From the NCBI GenBank assembly GCA_022710665.1, contig JAKLGN010000048.1:1-8502 (forward strand): a stretch of 8,502 nt of DNA, in the 5' to 3' direction. Source of the stretch: Methanoregula sp. (GTDB lineage: Archaea > Halobacteriota > Methanomicrobia > Methanomicrobiales > Methanospirillaceae). The notes beneath the pieces were generated by a model that did no database searches, was not told the origin of the DNA, and worked only from the letters and a program-made list of their open reading frames with translations. Of the stretch, positions 1 through 6,218 are shown piece by piece. The number at the start of each line of letters is the position of its first letter. Within the stretch, counting starts at the first letter, position 1. The translations under genes and the position numbers were made by a program.

Positions 1-233
1 GGGGTGTGAAAAAACCGGAAATTCATAAACGGCAGAAACAGCCTTGACAAAACCCCCGGTTGTCAGGTCTTGTTTTACGGGTTGTTGCAGGAAGGGAACA
101 TCCATCCCTTTGCCTGTCTGGACGTTCTGGGCTGATCCCGGAGTGCCGCGAGACCGTGAAGGTGACACTTAATAGGATCGGGCATCCATTACATATCAGG
201 TGGCTCTGAACACTATTCCCAAACGATAAGGCA

Positions 234-284
234 CGGTACGGTACCTACCGCTGCACCGGGAACCCGGGGATCTGTAAATCCCCG
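234..284 (+). promoter_or_regulatory. two stem-loops in the infB leader
   Basis: Two inverted repeats precede infB. The first is CGGTA (234-238) with TACCG (246-250) around a 7-base loop. The second is CGGGGAT (265-271) with ATCCCCG (278-284), a perfect 7-bp GC-rich stem with a 6-base loop, ending 34 bases before the start codon. CCGGG/CCCGG at 256-267 could form an alternative pairing, so the leader may fold in more than one way. A role in infB translation or mRNA stability is inference; the region matches no named riboswitch that I recognise. Confidence 0.4.
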
Positions 285-304
285 TCATCAGAGCGGGAAT
301 ATAC

Positions 305-314
305 GGAGGGGTGA
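305..314 (+). promoter_or_regulatory. Shine-Dalgarno site of infB
   Basis: GGAGGGGTGA closely matches the complement of the archaeal 16S rRNA 3' end (GGAGGTGA core). It sits four bases before ATG 319, which fixes the infB start. Confidence 0.75.
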
Positions 315-318
315 GGAT

Positions 319-2097
319 ATGGCGGAGAACCCGAAGATCAGGACGCCGATTGTCTGTGTCATGGGGCATGTGGACCACGGGAAAACATCCCTCCTTGACC
401 GGATCCGCGGATCATCTGTCGTCAGTTCGGAAGTCGGAGCAATCACCCAGCATATCGGCGCTACCATCGTCCCCATTGAAGCGATACGGAACATGAGTGG
501 TACGATGGGAAAGATGCCCATCAATATCCCGGGTCTTCTTTTCATCGATACACCGGGCCACCATGCGTTCACCACGTTGCGGGCGCGGGGCGGTGCACTC
601 GCCGACATGGCGATCCTTGTCGTGGATATCAACCAGGGGTTCCAGCCGCAGACTATCGAGGCGCTTCAGATCCTGCGGAACTGCCGAACGCCGTTTGTCA
701 TCGCGGCAACAAAAATTGACCGTATCCATGGCTGGCGGATAAACGAGAACGAGTCCTTCCTCTCCACGTTTGCCAGGCAAAACGAGCGTGTGCAAGGGGA
801 GATAGAGAACAAGACCTACGAGATCGTGGGCAGACTCTCGGAACTGGACTTCTCAGCGGACCGCTTCGACCGTGTCGCAGACTTCCAGCGCAACCTCGCC
901 ATCGTCCCCGTAAGCGCTCACACCGGGGAAGGGATAGCAGACCTGCTGCTTGTTATGATCGGGCTTGCACAGCGGTATATGGGCGACGAATTGAAACTCT
1001 CCGTGGAGGGACCCGGCGCCGGGACGGTGCTCGAGGTCAAAGAGGAACGGGGGCTCGGTACCACACTCGACGTGATCCTCTACGACGGGACTCTGGCGAT
1101 TGGCGATGAAATCGCCGTTGCCACGCAGGGGGATGTCGTGGTAACCAAGGTGCGGTCGCTCTTAAAGCCACGCCCCATGAAGGAAATCCTTGTCGAGGAC
1201 CGCTTCGAGCGGGTGAAATCGGTTGCCGCAGCTTCGGGTATCAAGGTAACCGCGCCCAACCTCGAGGGTGTGATTGCCGGTTCTCCGTTCTTTGTTGTCC
1301 GGGGCAACCGGGACGATGTCGAGGCACGGATAAAAAAAGAGATGACCGAGATCCATGTCAGCCTCTCCGATGAAGGGATCGCGATCAAGGCGGATACCAT
1401 CGGCGCCCTCGAGGCGCTCTGCAAGGAACTCGAGGGTAAGGAGATCGGCGTCATGCGGGCGGAAGTCGGACCGGTGAGCCGGCTCGACCTTATCGAGACC
1501 GAGACCGTCAAGAACCCGATGTTCCGCGTCCTCCTCTCGTTCAACACTCCAATCCTGCCCGATGCCATTGATATGATAAAAGACCCGCTCTACACGCAGG
1601 TGAAGGTCTTCGATGGGCGGGTCATCTACCAGCTGATCGATCAGTATATGGAGTGGCGCGACGAGCAGAAACGGTTGCAGGAGAAGCAGCGGTTCGAACA
1701 TGTTGTGATGCCGGCGAAGATCCGCCTCCTGCCCGACTGCGTGTTCCGCCAGAGCAACCCGGCTGTTGTGGGGGTACGGGTGCTGGGCGGGAAACTCAGG
1801 AGTGACGTGGACCTGATCAAGCTGGACGGGAAGAAGATCGGTCACCTCAAGACCATGCAGCTCAGGCAGGAATCGATCCGGGAGGCGGATCCCGGACTCG
1901 AAGTCGCCATCTCCATCGAGGGCGCTACCATCGGCCGGCAGGTCAGCGTGGGTGATGACCTCTTCGTGGATGTGCCCGAACGCCACATAAAAGTGCTCGA
2001 ACGGGAGATGGTCAAGACCCTGAACACAAGCACGCAGGAGATCCTTTCAGAGTTCACGACCATGAAACGGAAGGGAGATCCTTTCTGGGGTAAATGA
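319..2097 (+). CDS. infB: translation initiation factor aIF5B (IF2 homologue)
   Basis: This ribosome-dependent GTPase promotes subunit joining and initiator-tRNA placement in the cytoplasm. The 592-residue length fits archaeal aIF5B, which lacks the long N-terminus of eukaryotic eIF5B. Visible G-domain motifs are G1 GHVDHGKT (16-23), switch I with [10 protein letters not shown] (40-49), G3 DTPGH (77-81), G4 as TKID (131-134) and G5 SAHTGEG (199-205). The rest fits a beta-barrel domain II, domain III and the C-terminal domain IV that binds aIF1A. The G4 Thr replaces the usual Asn of NKxD. No intein interrupts the P-loop, although inteins occur in some archaeal infB genes. The ATG is supported by a strong Shine-Dalgarno site. 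rps6e follows 160 bp downstream on the same strand with its own promoter-like elements, a pairing known in other archaea. Confidence 0.97.
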   Translation: MAENPKIRTPIVCVMGHVDHGKTSLLDRIRGSSVVSSEVGAITQHIGATIVPIEAIRNMSGTMGKMPINIPGLLFIDTPGHHAFTTLRARGGALADMAILVVDINQGFQPQTIEALQILRNCRTPFVIAATKIDRIHGWRINENESFLSTFARQNERVQGEIENKTYEIVGRLSELDFSADRFDRVADFQRNLAIVPVSAHTGEGIADLLLVMIGLAQRYMGDELKLSVEGPGAGTVLEVKEERGLGTTLDVILYDGTLAIGDEIAVATQGDVVVTKVRSLLKPRPMKEILVEDRFERVKSVAAASGIKVTAPNLEGVIAGSPFFVVRGNRDDVEARIKKEMTEIHVSLSDEGIAIKADTIGALEALCKELEGKEIGVMRAEVGPVSRLDLIETETVKNPMFRVLLSFNTPILPDAIDMIKDPLYTQVKVFDGRVIYQLIDQYMEWRDEQKRLQEKQRFEHVVMPAKIRLLPDCVFRQSNPAVVGVRVLGGKLRSDVDLIKLDGKKIGHLKTMQLRQESIREADPGLEVAISIEGATIGRQVSVGDDLFVDVPERHIKVLEREMVKTLNTSTQEILSEFTTMKRKGDPFWGK

Positions 2098-2125
2098 GTC
2101 CTTTTCTGCCAATGCCGGAGAACGC

Positions 2126-2257
2126 GAGGGTTTAATAGCGTACCGGTATAACTAAATAGGTACTTCTCATGTGTAGGCGGAAATGCCGGCAGCCGGAGAC
2201 GTGAAAGACCCGGATCACAAGGGGTTTTAAAAAAATTTACAATAAGGAGCAGACACA
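2126..2257 (+). promoter_or_regulatory. promoter and leader region of rps6e
   Basis: The infB-rps6e gap is AT-rich relative to its neighbours and holds several TATA-like boxes: TTTAATA near 2131-2137, TAACTAAATA near 2148-2157, and TTTTAAAAAAATTTA near 2225-2239. A Shine-Dalgarno AAGGAG lies about nine bases before ATG 2258. Because that site must be within the mRNA, one of the two upstream boxes is the likelier promoter, giving a leader of roughly 75-100 bases. Which box is used cannot be decided from sequence alone. Confidence 0.45.
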
Positions 2258-2683
2258 ATGGTCGAGTTCAAAGTCGTAGTATCAGACCCGAAAAGCGGTC
2301 GCGCTTATAACGTAGATGCCAGTGGCGGCGCCGCGGGCGCTATCGTCGGGAAACGTATCGGTGATGAGATTGACGCAGGAACCCTCGGGCTTGCGGGGTA
2401 TAAGATCCTGATAACCGGTGCCTCGGACAGGACCGGGATCTCCGCAAAGAAAGGTCTGCCGGGGGCAGGACGCAAGAAACTCCTCCTTGCCGGGGGTATC
2501 GGGTTCCATCCGTCCATGGAAGGGGAACGGAGGAGAAAGACCATCCGGTCAAGCGAGATCACCCAGGACTTTGTCCAGATCAATGCACAGGTGACTGCAT
2601 ACGGGGAAAAGACACTCGATGAGCTCTTCCCCAAGGTCGAAGGCGAGAAGAAAGAAGAGAAGAAGAAAAAGACCAGAAAATAA
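2258..2683 (+). CDS. rps6e: 30S ribosomal protein S6e
   Basis: A small-subunit ribosomal protein of the eukaryote/archaea-specific S6e family that binds rRNA in the 30S particle. The 141 residues show family hallmarks: an N-terminal strand with FKVVVSDPKSGRAY (4-17), GASDRTG (54-60), the basic GAGRKKLLLAGGIGF stretch (69-83) and GERRRKTIR (89-97) followed by a QIN motif. The C-terminus (128-141) is a lysine-rich tail, slightly longer than in the shortest archaeal members and probably an RNA-contacting extension. It lacks the long phosphorylated C-terminal helix of eukaryotic S6. ATG 2258 has a good AAGGAG site. It lies downstream of infB and converges on a minus-strand surface-protein gene. 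Confidence 0.96.
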   Translation: MVEFKVVVSDPKSGRAYNVDASGGAAGAIVGKRIGDEIDAGTLGLAGYKILITGASDRTGISAKKGLPGAGRKKLLLAGGIGFHPSMEGERRRKTIRSSEITQDFVQINAQVTAYGEKTLDELFPKVEGEKKEEKKKKTRK

Positions 2684-2689
2684 GCTATC

Positions 2690-2697
2690 TTTTTTTT
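2690..2697 (+). terminator. T-run terminator after rps6e
   Basis: Eight consecutive T residues lie six bases after the rps6e stop codon, without a strong preceding hairpin. This is the usual form of archaeal intrinsic terminator. It faces the convergent gene ending at 2912. Confidence 0.6.
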
Positions 2698-2759
2698 GGT
2701 ATTCTTTCCCCCGTATTGCCGGTATTATGCGGGTATGGCATATATCAACGGTCCGGAAA

Positions 2760-2791
2760 GCCGGGTCCTGTGCATGCTGAAAATACCCGGC
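2760..2791. repeat. 7-bp inverted repeat in the convergent gap
   Basis: GCCGGGT (2760-2766) and ACCCGGC (2785-2791) are perfect complements around an 18-base loop, within the 228-bp gap between two convergent genes. It could be a transcript-end structure; the long loop makes chance possible. Nothing else in the gap is convincing. Confidence 0.3.
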
Positions 2792-2911
2792 CATACACAT
2801 TGCAGACCGTCCAAGGATCTTTCTCTGCAGTCACCATATCCGGAATAAATTCCCTTTACTGGATTCCGTGTCATCCTGCCCAAAGAAAAGGTTGGAGAAG
2901 AATATGAAGGA

Positions 2912-3412
2912 TCAGACCGTGGCGGTCACGCTTGCCTCGCCGTAGGACGAAGAGTTCTTTGCGAACTTCAGGGATTTGCCGTCTTTAAAAATCTCGACAG
3001 CAATATCGTGCCGGGTGGAAGCATCTTCCTTGCGGAAAGAAGCGGACACGGTGCCATTTGCATTTTCAACAACAAAGACCCGATCCCCGGAGTTCCGCGT
3101 TGTTGTCATATTGCCTTTCATCCCGTATGTCCCGGCAAATCCTCCGAGATAACTGACACGGACATAAACCCCTTCTCCCGGAACAGTTGCCGGAATCTGC
3201 GTCCGGATAACCGAAGGGGCTGCCCCGGCCGACCCGGTCGGCTGGGAGGCCGTGTTGGTGGAGGTTGCTGAAGGCTGGCTGGATGATCCTGATGGTGCTG
3301 ATGACCCGCCTCCCATAAAGAAAAGCAGGCCAATGGCAATAACAGCTATGATACCAATGACCGCAGCGATGATCACCCACGGTTTCTCGAAAGGATCGTT
3401 TCGTCTTCTCAT
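2912..3412 (-). CDS. membrane-anchored extracellular protein of unknown function
   Basis: The 166-residue protein has a short basic N-terminus (MRRR), one hydrophobic segment (about 12-33), a Gly/Ser/Thr/Pro-rich linker (about 34-67) and a C-terminal domain of about 100 residues that looks beta-rich. This suggests an N-terminally anchored protein with the domain outside the cell. Three N-glycosylation sequons lie in that domain: N101-M-T, N119-G-T and N153-S-S. The pattern of GVYVRVSY, then GTYG, then a VSASFRKED strand and a VEIFKDG strand resembles small surface proteins I associate with Methanomicrobiales, which often exist as several paralogs. That link is from memory, not a search. I chose ATG 3412-3410 over an upstream start at 3502 because GGGAG lies just ahead of it and because it puts the basic residues directly before the membrane segment. 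No function can be assigned. Confidence 0.8.
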   Translation of the reverse strand: MRRRNDPFEKPWVIIAAVIGIIAVIAIGLLFFMGGGSSAPSGSSSQPSATSTNTASQPTGSAGAAPSVIRTQIPATVPGEGVYVRVSYLGGFAGTYGMKGNMTTTRNSGDRVFVVENANGTVSASFRKEDASTRHDIAVEIFKDGKSLKFAKNSSSYGEASVTATV

Positions 3413-3535
3413 GGTTCTCCCTTGAATCCGATGACTAATGAAAGTAATGGAGAAATCAGCGATATGCTTTGTTATCGGGGGTAGAGGGGTATCCTGTGCC
3501 AACGCATCCCTTGCAGACGTAAGTGCCGGCCCTGA

Positions 3536-3994
3536 TCACTTTTTTGCTGCGAGCTTGAGCGCATCCAGAAGATCATCATAGGGTACACCATGGTTCTTGG
3601 CCAGCAGGACCAGAGCTGCAGGAGGGAGTAGATGCGTATCGAACTGTTCCCTGATTATCCGGTTCATATCTGCTACGACCTGTGTTTCCTCCACCGACCG
3701 CGCCCGTGCTATCCTCCCGATCAGGTCCTCAACAACATCATGTTGCTCGAAAATGCCAGAGCTCGGTTTGAAACCGACCGGGAGTGTCAGTCCGGTAATA
3801 TCGAACCGGGGCGAGAACAGACCATTATCAAGGCCGAGAAGCCCCTCCTCCTCTGCCCGTTTCAGGAGCAGGTTCGCCTGATCGGTGCTCATCCACTTCC
3901 GGTCAAGCGCGTAATAATACACCAGCTCGTTCTTGCGCATCCCGGTCTTACGGGTATGCCTGAACGGGGCCGCGACCGTTAACCGAAGGGTCAC
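3536..3994 (-). CDS. DUF2240 family protein
   Basis: The 152-residue product resembles the archaeal DUF2240 family: an N-terminal AAPF motif (8-11), a WMSTDQA segment (34-40) with predicted helices, a GLL...GLFSPRFDI stretch, the LPVGFKP motif (71-77), and a helical C-terminus ending in DDLLDALKLAAKK. The molecular function of the family is unknown to me; the N-terminal half may be a winged-helix-like domain, which is inference. The start is GTG 3994-3992, overlapping the stop of the upstream gene as GTGA, which points to translational coupling. A later ATG (residue 19) would remove the conserved AAPF motif, so the GTG is preferred. No T-run follows the stop. Confidence 0.75.
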   Translation of the reverse strand: MTLRLTVAAPFRHTRKTGMRKNELVYYYALDRKWMSTDQANLLLKRAEEEGLLGLDNGLFSPRFDITGLTLPVGFKPSSGIFEQHDVVEDLIGRIARARSVEETQVVADMNRIIREQFDTHLLPPAALVLLAKNHGVPYDDLLDALKLAAKK

Positions 3995-4413
3995 TTCCTG
4001 GCACCCAGGAGAATGTTTTTCATATCAAGGGCATCGAGGCCCTCGCCATGTCCTTCCTTGGCGATATCGATATCTGTCCGGGAGACCTGGTCTGTGATCC
4101 GGAGGTAGAAAATATCATTGGCAATCGGGACCTTGCCACCCCCCCGCAGTGCCATGGCCAGCACGGAGACCTGCAGGTCAGCCGCTTCCGTAATAATACC
4201 CGGCCTCAGAACCTCCTTTGTAATCTCTCCAAATGTTGCACGGTCAATGGCAATCCGTATTTTTAATTTGACCTTTACCAGTTCCTTCCCGGTAGTCTTG
4301 GTCGATTCCTCATTGTCCAGGCCGGCAATATAATTCAGGGTCTCGTTGAAGGGCATTCCCATGGCAAACGAGAGATCCACCCGCTGGGGGAAACGATAAT
4401 AGATCCTCCGCAT
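3991..4413 (-). CDS. unrecognised conserved-looking protein
   Basis: I do not recognise the family of this 140-residue protein. It is soluble, with no signal peptide or membrane segment. It starts with an aromatic/basic stretch (MRRIYYRF) and continues as alternating strands and helices with a mixed charge pattern typical of a folded cytoplasmic protein. A glycine-rich turn (RGGGK) lies near two thirds of its length. ATG 4413-4411 is chosen over an upstream TTG at 4434 because a TATA box at 4460-4467 would place the transcript start near 4438, leaving a leader of about 25 bases; no Shine-Dalgarno site is visible. Its stop overlaps the GTG of the DUF2240 gene, so the two probably form an operon and may act together. 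Because it lacks a recognisable signature, this is the least explained gene here. Confidence 0.75.
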   Translation of the reverse strand: MRRIYYRFPQRVDLSFAMGMPFNETLNYIAGLDNEESTKTTGKELVKVKLKIRIAIDRATFGEITKEVLRPGIITEAADLQVSVLAMALRGGGKVPIANDIFYLRITDQVSRTDIDIAKEGHGEGLDALDMKNILLGARK

Positions 4414-4459
4414 AGCTAGACAGTTAGCGGCCAAGAAAGAAAAAAGATTGCTGGAGGGG

Positions 4460-4467
4460 TTTATAAA
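4460..4467 (-). promoter_or_regulatory. TATA box for the 4413/DUF2240 operon
   Basis: TTTATAAA, within a longer A/T stretch to 4473, reads as a canonical TATA element on the minus strand. A start site about 25 bases downstream would fall near 4438, ahead of ATG 4413. The box is palindromic, so plus-strand use is possible, but no convincing gene lies that way before 4654. Confidence 0.55.
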
Positions 4468-4532
4468 AAATTTGCCCTGGAGAGAAATCCTTTTTTTTCT
4501 CCTGTTGATCGATCCCCTTGCGTCATTCCTGC

Positions 4533-4544
4533 CCCCGACAGGGG
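4533..4544. repeat. short GC hairpin between rps8e and the 4413 gene
   Basis: CCCC (4533-4536) and GGGG (4541-4544) flank a GACA loop. It lies in the 241-bp spacer between the rps8e terminator and the next promoter. A small untranslated RNA here is possible but unsupported. Confidence 0.25.
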
Positions 4545-4625
4545 AAGGCCGTGTGGTGCCGGAGCAGGGAATTATTCTCTTGAAACGACGGCTCGTAAAG
4601 GGAAAACCACAGATTTTGCATATAC

Positions 4626-4636
4626 AAAAAGAAAAA
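4626..4636 (-). terminator. T-rich terminator of rps8e
   Basis: On the minus strand this reads TTTTTCTTTTT, starting 18 bases after the rps8e stop codon and without a strong hairpin, a typical archaeal terminator. Confidence 0.6.
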
Positions 4637-4654
4637 GGGATTGTCTGATATGGA

Positions 4655-5032
4655 TTATTCTAGTAACAATGCGTTGATGATACCGTCCTGGCCAGGGCGG
4701 CTCGTAATGCGGGCACTGCCGATCTCGGTCTTGATGATTGCACCCTTGTTGAGCAGGTTCCGGCGTACGTAGTTCGGGTTTGCGGTGTTCTTTTCCACAG
4801 TCTCGATCTTCACCCTTTTGGTCTCGCCGTTCCGGGGGTTGGTCACGTTGGCGTAGTTGGCCCGGAGCGCAATCATAAGGCGATTGCCACCGAATGTCCG
4901 GACGATCCGCGTCCGGGATTCCCCGATGTGGGTTTCTGTCGGTGCACCGCCGATCTCTGCTCTCCGCTTCATCTGTGCCGGGCGGCGCCTTCCGCCGGTC
5001 ACTTTCCGAACTGATTCTCCCTGCCACTGCAT
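4655..5032 (-). CDS. rps8e: 30S ribosomal protein S8e
   Basis: A small-subunit ribosomal protein shared by archaea and eukaryotes. The 125-residue length is usual for archaeal S8e. The N-terminus carries the family signature MQWQG (1-5) and KVTGGRRRP (10-18), followed by EIGGAPTETHIGE (26-38). The central RLMIALRANYANV strand region and the C-terminal segment ending in GQDGIINALLLE also fit. The protein is basic, as expected for an rRNA-binding protein. ATG 5032-5030 is preceded by AAAGGAG and by a leader with a stable hairpin. The gene has its own TATA candidates and terminator, so it is probably monocistronic between hypB (upstream on the same strand) and the 4413 operon. Confidence 0.96.
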   Translation of the reverse strand: MQWQGESVRKVTGGRRRPAQMKRRAEIGGAPTETHIGESRTRIVRTFGGNRLMIALRANYANVTNPRNGETKRVKIETVEKNTANPNYVRRNLLNKGAIIKTEIGSARITSRPGQDGIINALLLE

Positions 5033-5039
5033 GATGTTG

Positions 5040-5047
5040 CTCCTTTC
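5040..5047 (-). promoter_or_regulatory. Shine-Dalgarno site of rps8e
   Basis: GAAAGGAG on the minus strand lies seven bases before ATG 5032 and fixes the start. Confidence 0.65.
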
Positions 5048-5056
5048 AACTTTTTA

Positions 5057-5073
5057 CCGGGAAGCCGTCCCGG
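5057..5073 (-). promoter_or_regulatory. hairpin in the rps8e leader
   Basis: On the minus strand CCGGGA-CGGCT-TCCCGG forms a perfect 6-bp stem with a 5-base loop, ending nine bases before the Shine-Dalgarno site. If transcription starts from the TATA box near 5102-5114, the hairpin lies inside a leader of about 50 bases. Feedback binding of S8e, as known for several ribosomal protein leaders in bacteria and archaea, is a possibility only. Confidence 0.45.
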
Positions 5074-5082
5074 AGATGGTGC

Positions 5083-5114
5083 TCTATATATTCTTTTCAG
5101 GATTATTTATAGTA
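5083..5114 (-). promoter_or_regulatory. candidate TATA boxes of rps8e
   Basis: Two elements read on the minus strand: ACTATAAATAATC (5102-5114) and AATATATAG (5084-5092). The first places the transcript start near 5084 and keeps the leader hairpin whole. The second would start within the hairpin, so the first is preferred. Confidence 0.5.
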
Positions 5115-5239
5115 TTTCCCGATTGCTTGGATTCTCCTTCCGGACAGGGGATACCGGGATCGGAGCGGTAGTATGCGAAAGCGGGTGGCTCCAGGTCACG
5201 GACGTGTTCGTCGTCAGTTAATGACAGGTTGCCCGGTGC

Positions 5240-5887
5240 TCATGCAAGGATTGTATCGAGCAATGCAGAGACCCCGTCGCCTGTCTTCAGGTTCGTCCGG
5301 AATACCGGCATTGTTGGATTATACCTTGCTATGTCCTTCTGCATGCGATCAAGGTTCGCCCCGACAAGGGGTGCGAGATCAACCTTGTTGATGACCCCGA
5401 TCGTGCAGTCCCGGAACATCATCGGGTGCTTGTTCACAACATCGTCCCCTTCCGTTGAACTGACGACAACGATGCGTTTCTCGGCACCGAGCCGGAAATC
5501 GGTCGGGCAGACCATGTTACCTACGTTCTCGATGAAGAGGATATCGATATTGTCGAGCGGGAGGTGGTCGAGTGCATGTTCAACAAGATGTGCGTCCAGG
5601 TGGCATTCCTTGCCGGTATTGGCATTGAACGCGGGGATACCCAGCGCCACGATCCGCTTGAAGTCGTCGTCTCCGTATACATCACCTGCGATAGCCCCTG
5701 CCCGCAGCCCCTTTTTTTCAAGGAGCGGGACAAGGCGCTCGATCAGGGCGGTCTTTCCCGAACCGATCGCCCCGAGCAGATCGAATGCCCTGACACAATG
5801 GGCCTTCAGGTTCCTGGCGTTATGGTCCGCAAGGGTATTGTTGGCGTCGTAGACATCCTTCTCCAGCCGGACGTCAATGTGGTGCAT
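5240..5887 (-). CDS. hypB: hydrogenase nickel incorporation GTPase HypB
   Basis: HypB is a SIMIBI-class GTPase that, with HypA, delivers nickel to the [NiFe]-hydrogenase large subunit. The 215-residue product shows the P-loop GAIGSGKT (39-46), GDVYGDDD (68-75), the metal-site segment GKECHLDAH (92-100), FIENVGNMVCP (118-128) and the guanine motif NKVD (167-170). Cys95, His96 and Cys127 fall at the same positions reported for metal ligands in the Methanocaldococcus jannaschii protein. It lacks the His-rich N-terminal nickel store of some bacterial HypB. I chose ATG 5887-5885 over an upstream start at 5962: the TATA box at 5911-5920 lies between the two, so the longer form would read through its own promoter. 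The mRNA is then nearly leaderless. No hypA or hydrogenase gene is visible nearby. Confidence 0.95.
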   Translation of the reverse strand: MHHIDVRLEKDVYDANNTLADHNARNLKAHCVRAFDLLGAIGSGKTALIERLVPLLEKKGLRAGAIAGDVYGDDDFKRIVALGIPAFNANTGKECHLDAHLVEHALDHLPLDNIDILFIENVGNMVCPTDFRLGAEKRIVVVSSTEGDDVVNKHPMMFRDCTIGVINKVDLAPLVGANLDRMQKDIARYNPTMPVFRTNLKTGDGVSALLDTILA

Positions 5888-5910
5888 ACCCTTAGGTTTC
5901 GAGCGTACAC

Positions 5911-5920
5911 TGTTTATACC
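5911..5920. promoter_or_regulatory. shared TATA element between hypB and srp19
   Basis: The 55-bp divergent gap holds one clear A/T box, read as GGTATAAACA on the minus strand and TGTTTATACC on the plus strand. Its centre near 5915 is about 28 bp from both start codons (5887 and 5943). That places both transcript starts at or just before the ATG, as in leaderless archaeal mRNAs. The purine-rich AAGG before TATAAA on the minus strand is the better BRE-like sequence, so the hypB direction may be stronger. Neither gene has a convincing Shine-Dalgarno site, which agrees. Confidence 0.55.
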
Positions 5921-5942
5921 TTGACCCACAAACTCTCCTGCG

Positions 5943-6218
5943 ATGGCACAGGGCGAGTGCATACTGTATCCCTGTTATTTCAACGCAGGGTATTCCCGCA
6001 GGGAAGGTCGGCGGGTCAGGAAAAGTCTTGGGGTCAAGGCACCGGTGATCACGGACCTTGAGCGCGCACTGAAACGGGCAGGGGTGCACTACCGGATAGA
6101 GGACCACCACCACCCCGCACACTGCGCACGCCGGGAAGGGAGGATCGTGGCGGAGTGGACAGACGGCAAAGAGCTCCTCATTAAAAACGTGGCTCAGAAA
6201 CTGGAGGCTCGAAAATGA
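5943..6218 (+). CDS. srp19: signal recognition particle 19 kDa protein
   Basis: SRP19 binds the tips of 7S RNA helices 6 and 8 and helps SRP54 bind, in co-translational targeting to the membrane. The 91-residue product has the family pattern: ECILYPCYFN (5-14), the SRREGRRV RNA-contact motif (18-25), a LERALKRAGVHYRIE helix-strand unit, and a basic C-terminus. The usual length is about 85-100 residues. ATG 5943 starts just before the conserved first strand, and no upstream Shine-Dalgarno site is seen, consistent with a leaderless transcript from the shared TATA element. The stop overlaps the next ATG (ATGA), so the PHP protein is co-translated. Confidence 0.93.
   Translation: MAQGECILYPCYFNAGYSRREGRRVRKSLGVKAPVITDLERALKRAGVHYRIEDHHHPAHCARREGRIVAEWTDGKELLIKNVAQKLEARK
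6203..6207 (+). promoter_or_regulatory. Shine-Dalgarno site of the PHP gene
   Basis: GGAGG inside the end of srp19 lies seven bases before ATG 6215 and supports the ATGA-overlapping start. Confidence 0.65.

Larger units (their letters stand above)
1..318. other. gene-poor region upstream of infB
   Basis: No recognisable gene lies here. A minus-strand frame stays open from 168 to the left edge, with possible starts GTG at 168-166 or ATG at 105-103. Its short product matches no family I know, and neither start has a clear ribosome binding site, so it may be chance or the N-terminus of a divergent gene outside the window. A plus-strand frame ending at TGA 45-47 could be the tail of an upstream gene, but only 14 residues are visible. 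The right part holds the infB leader: AT-rich boxes near 168-174 and 188-195 are candidate TATA elements, followed by two stem-loops and the Shine-Dalgarno site. Confidence 0.4.

Noticed and set aside
1..168. Divergent minus-strand gene start at the left edge
   Set aside because: At most 56 codons are visible, without a Shine-Dalgarno site or a recognisable motif, so it is not called as a gene.
1162..1986. Long open frame antisense to infB (274 codons)
   Set aside because: It lies wholly within the well-supported aIF5B gene in a GC-rich codon context that suppresses antisense stops, and its product resembles no family.
2716..2907. 63-codon plus-strand frame in the gap after rps6e
   Set aside because: TTG start, no Shine-Dalgarno site, right after a T-run terminator, and a composition unlike the neighbouring proteins.
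4448..4648. 66-codon plus-strand frame
   Set aside because: It spans the minus-strand TATA box and the rps8e terminator; the product is low-complexity and unrecognisable.
5564..6061. 165-codon plus-strand frame over the hypB start and srp19
   Set aside because: It is antisense to hypB and overlaps srp19 in another frame; both of those have clear family motifs.
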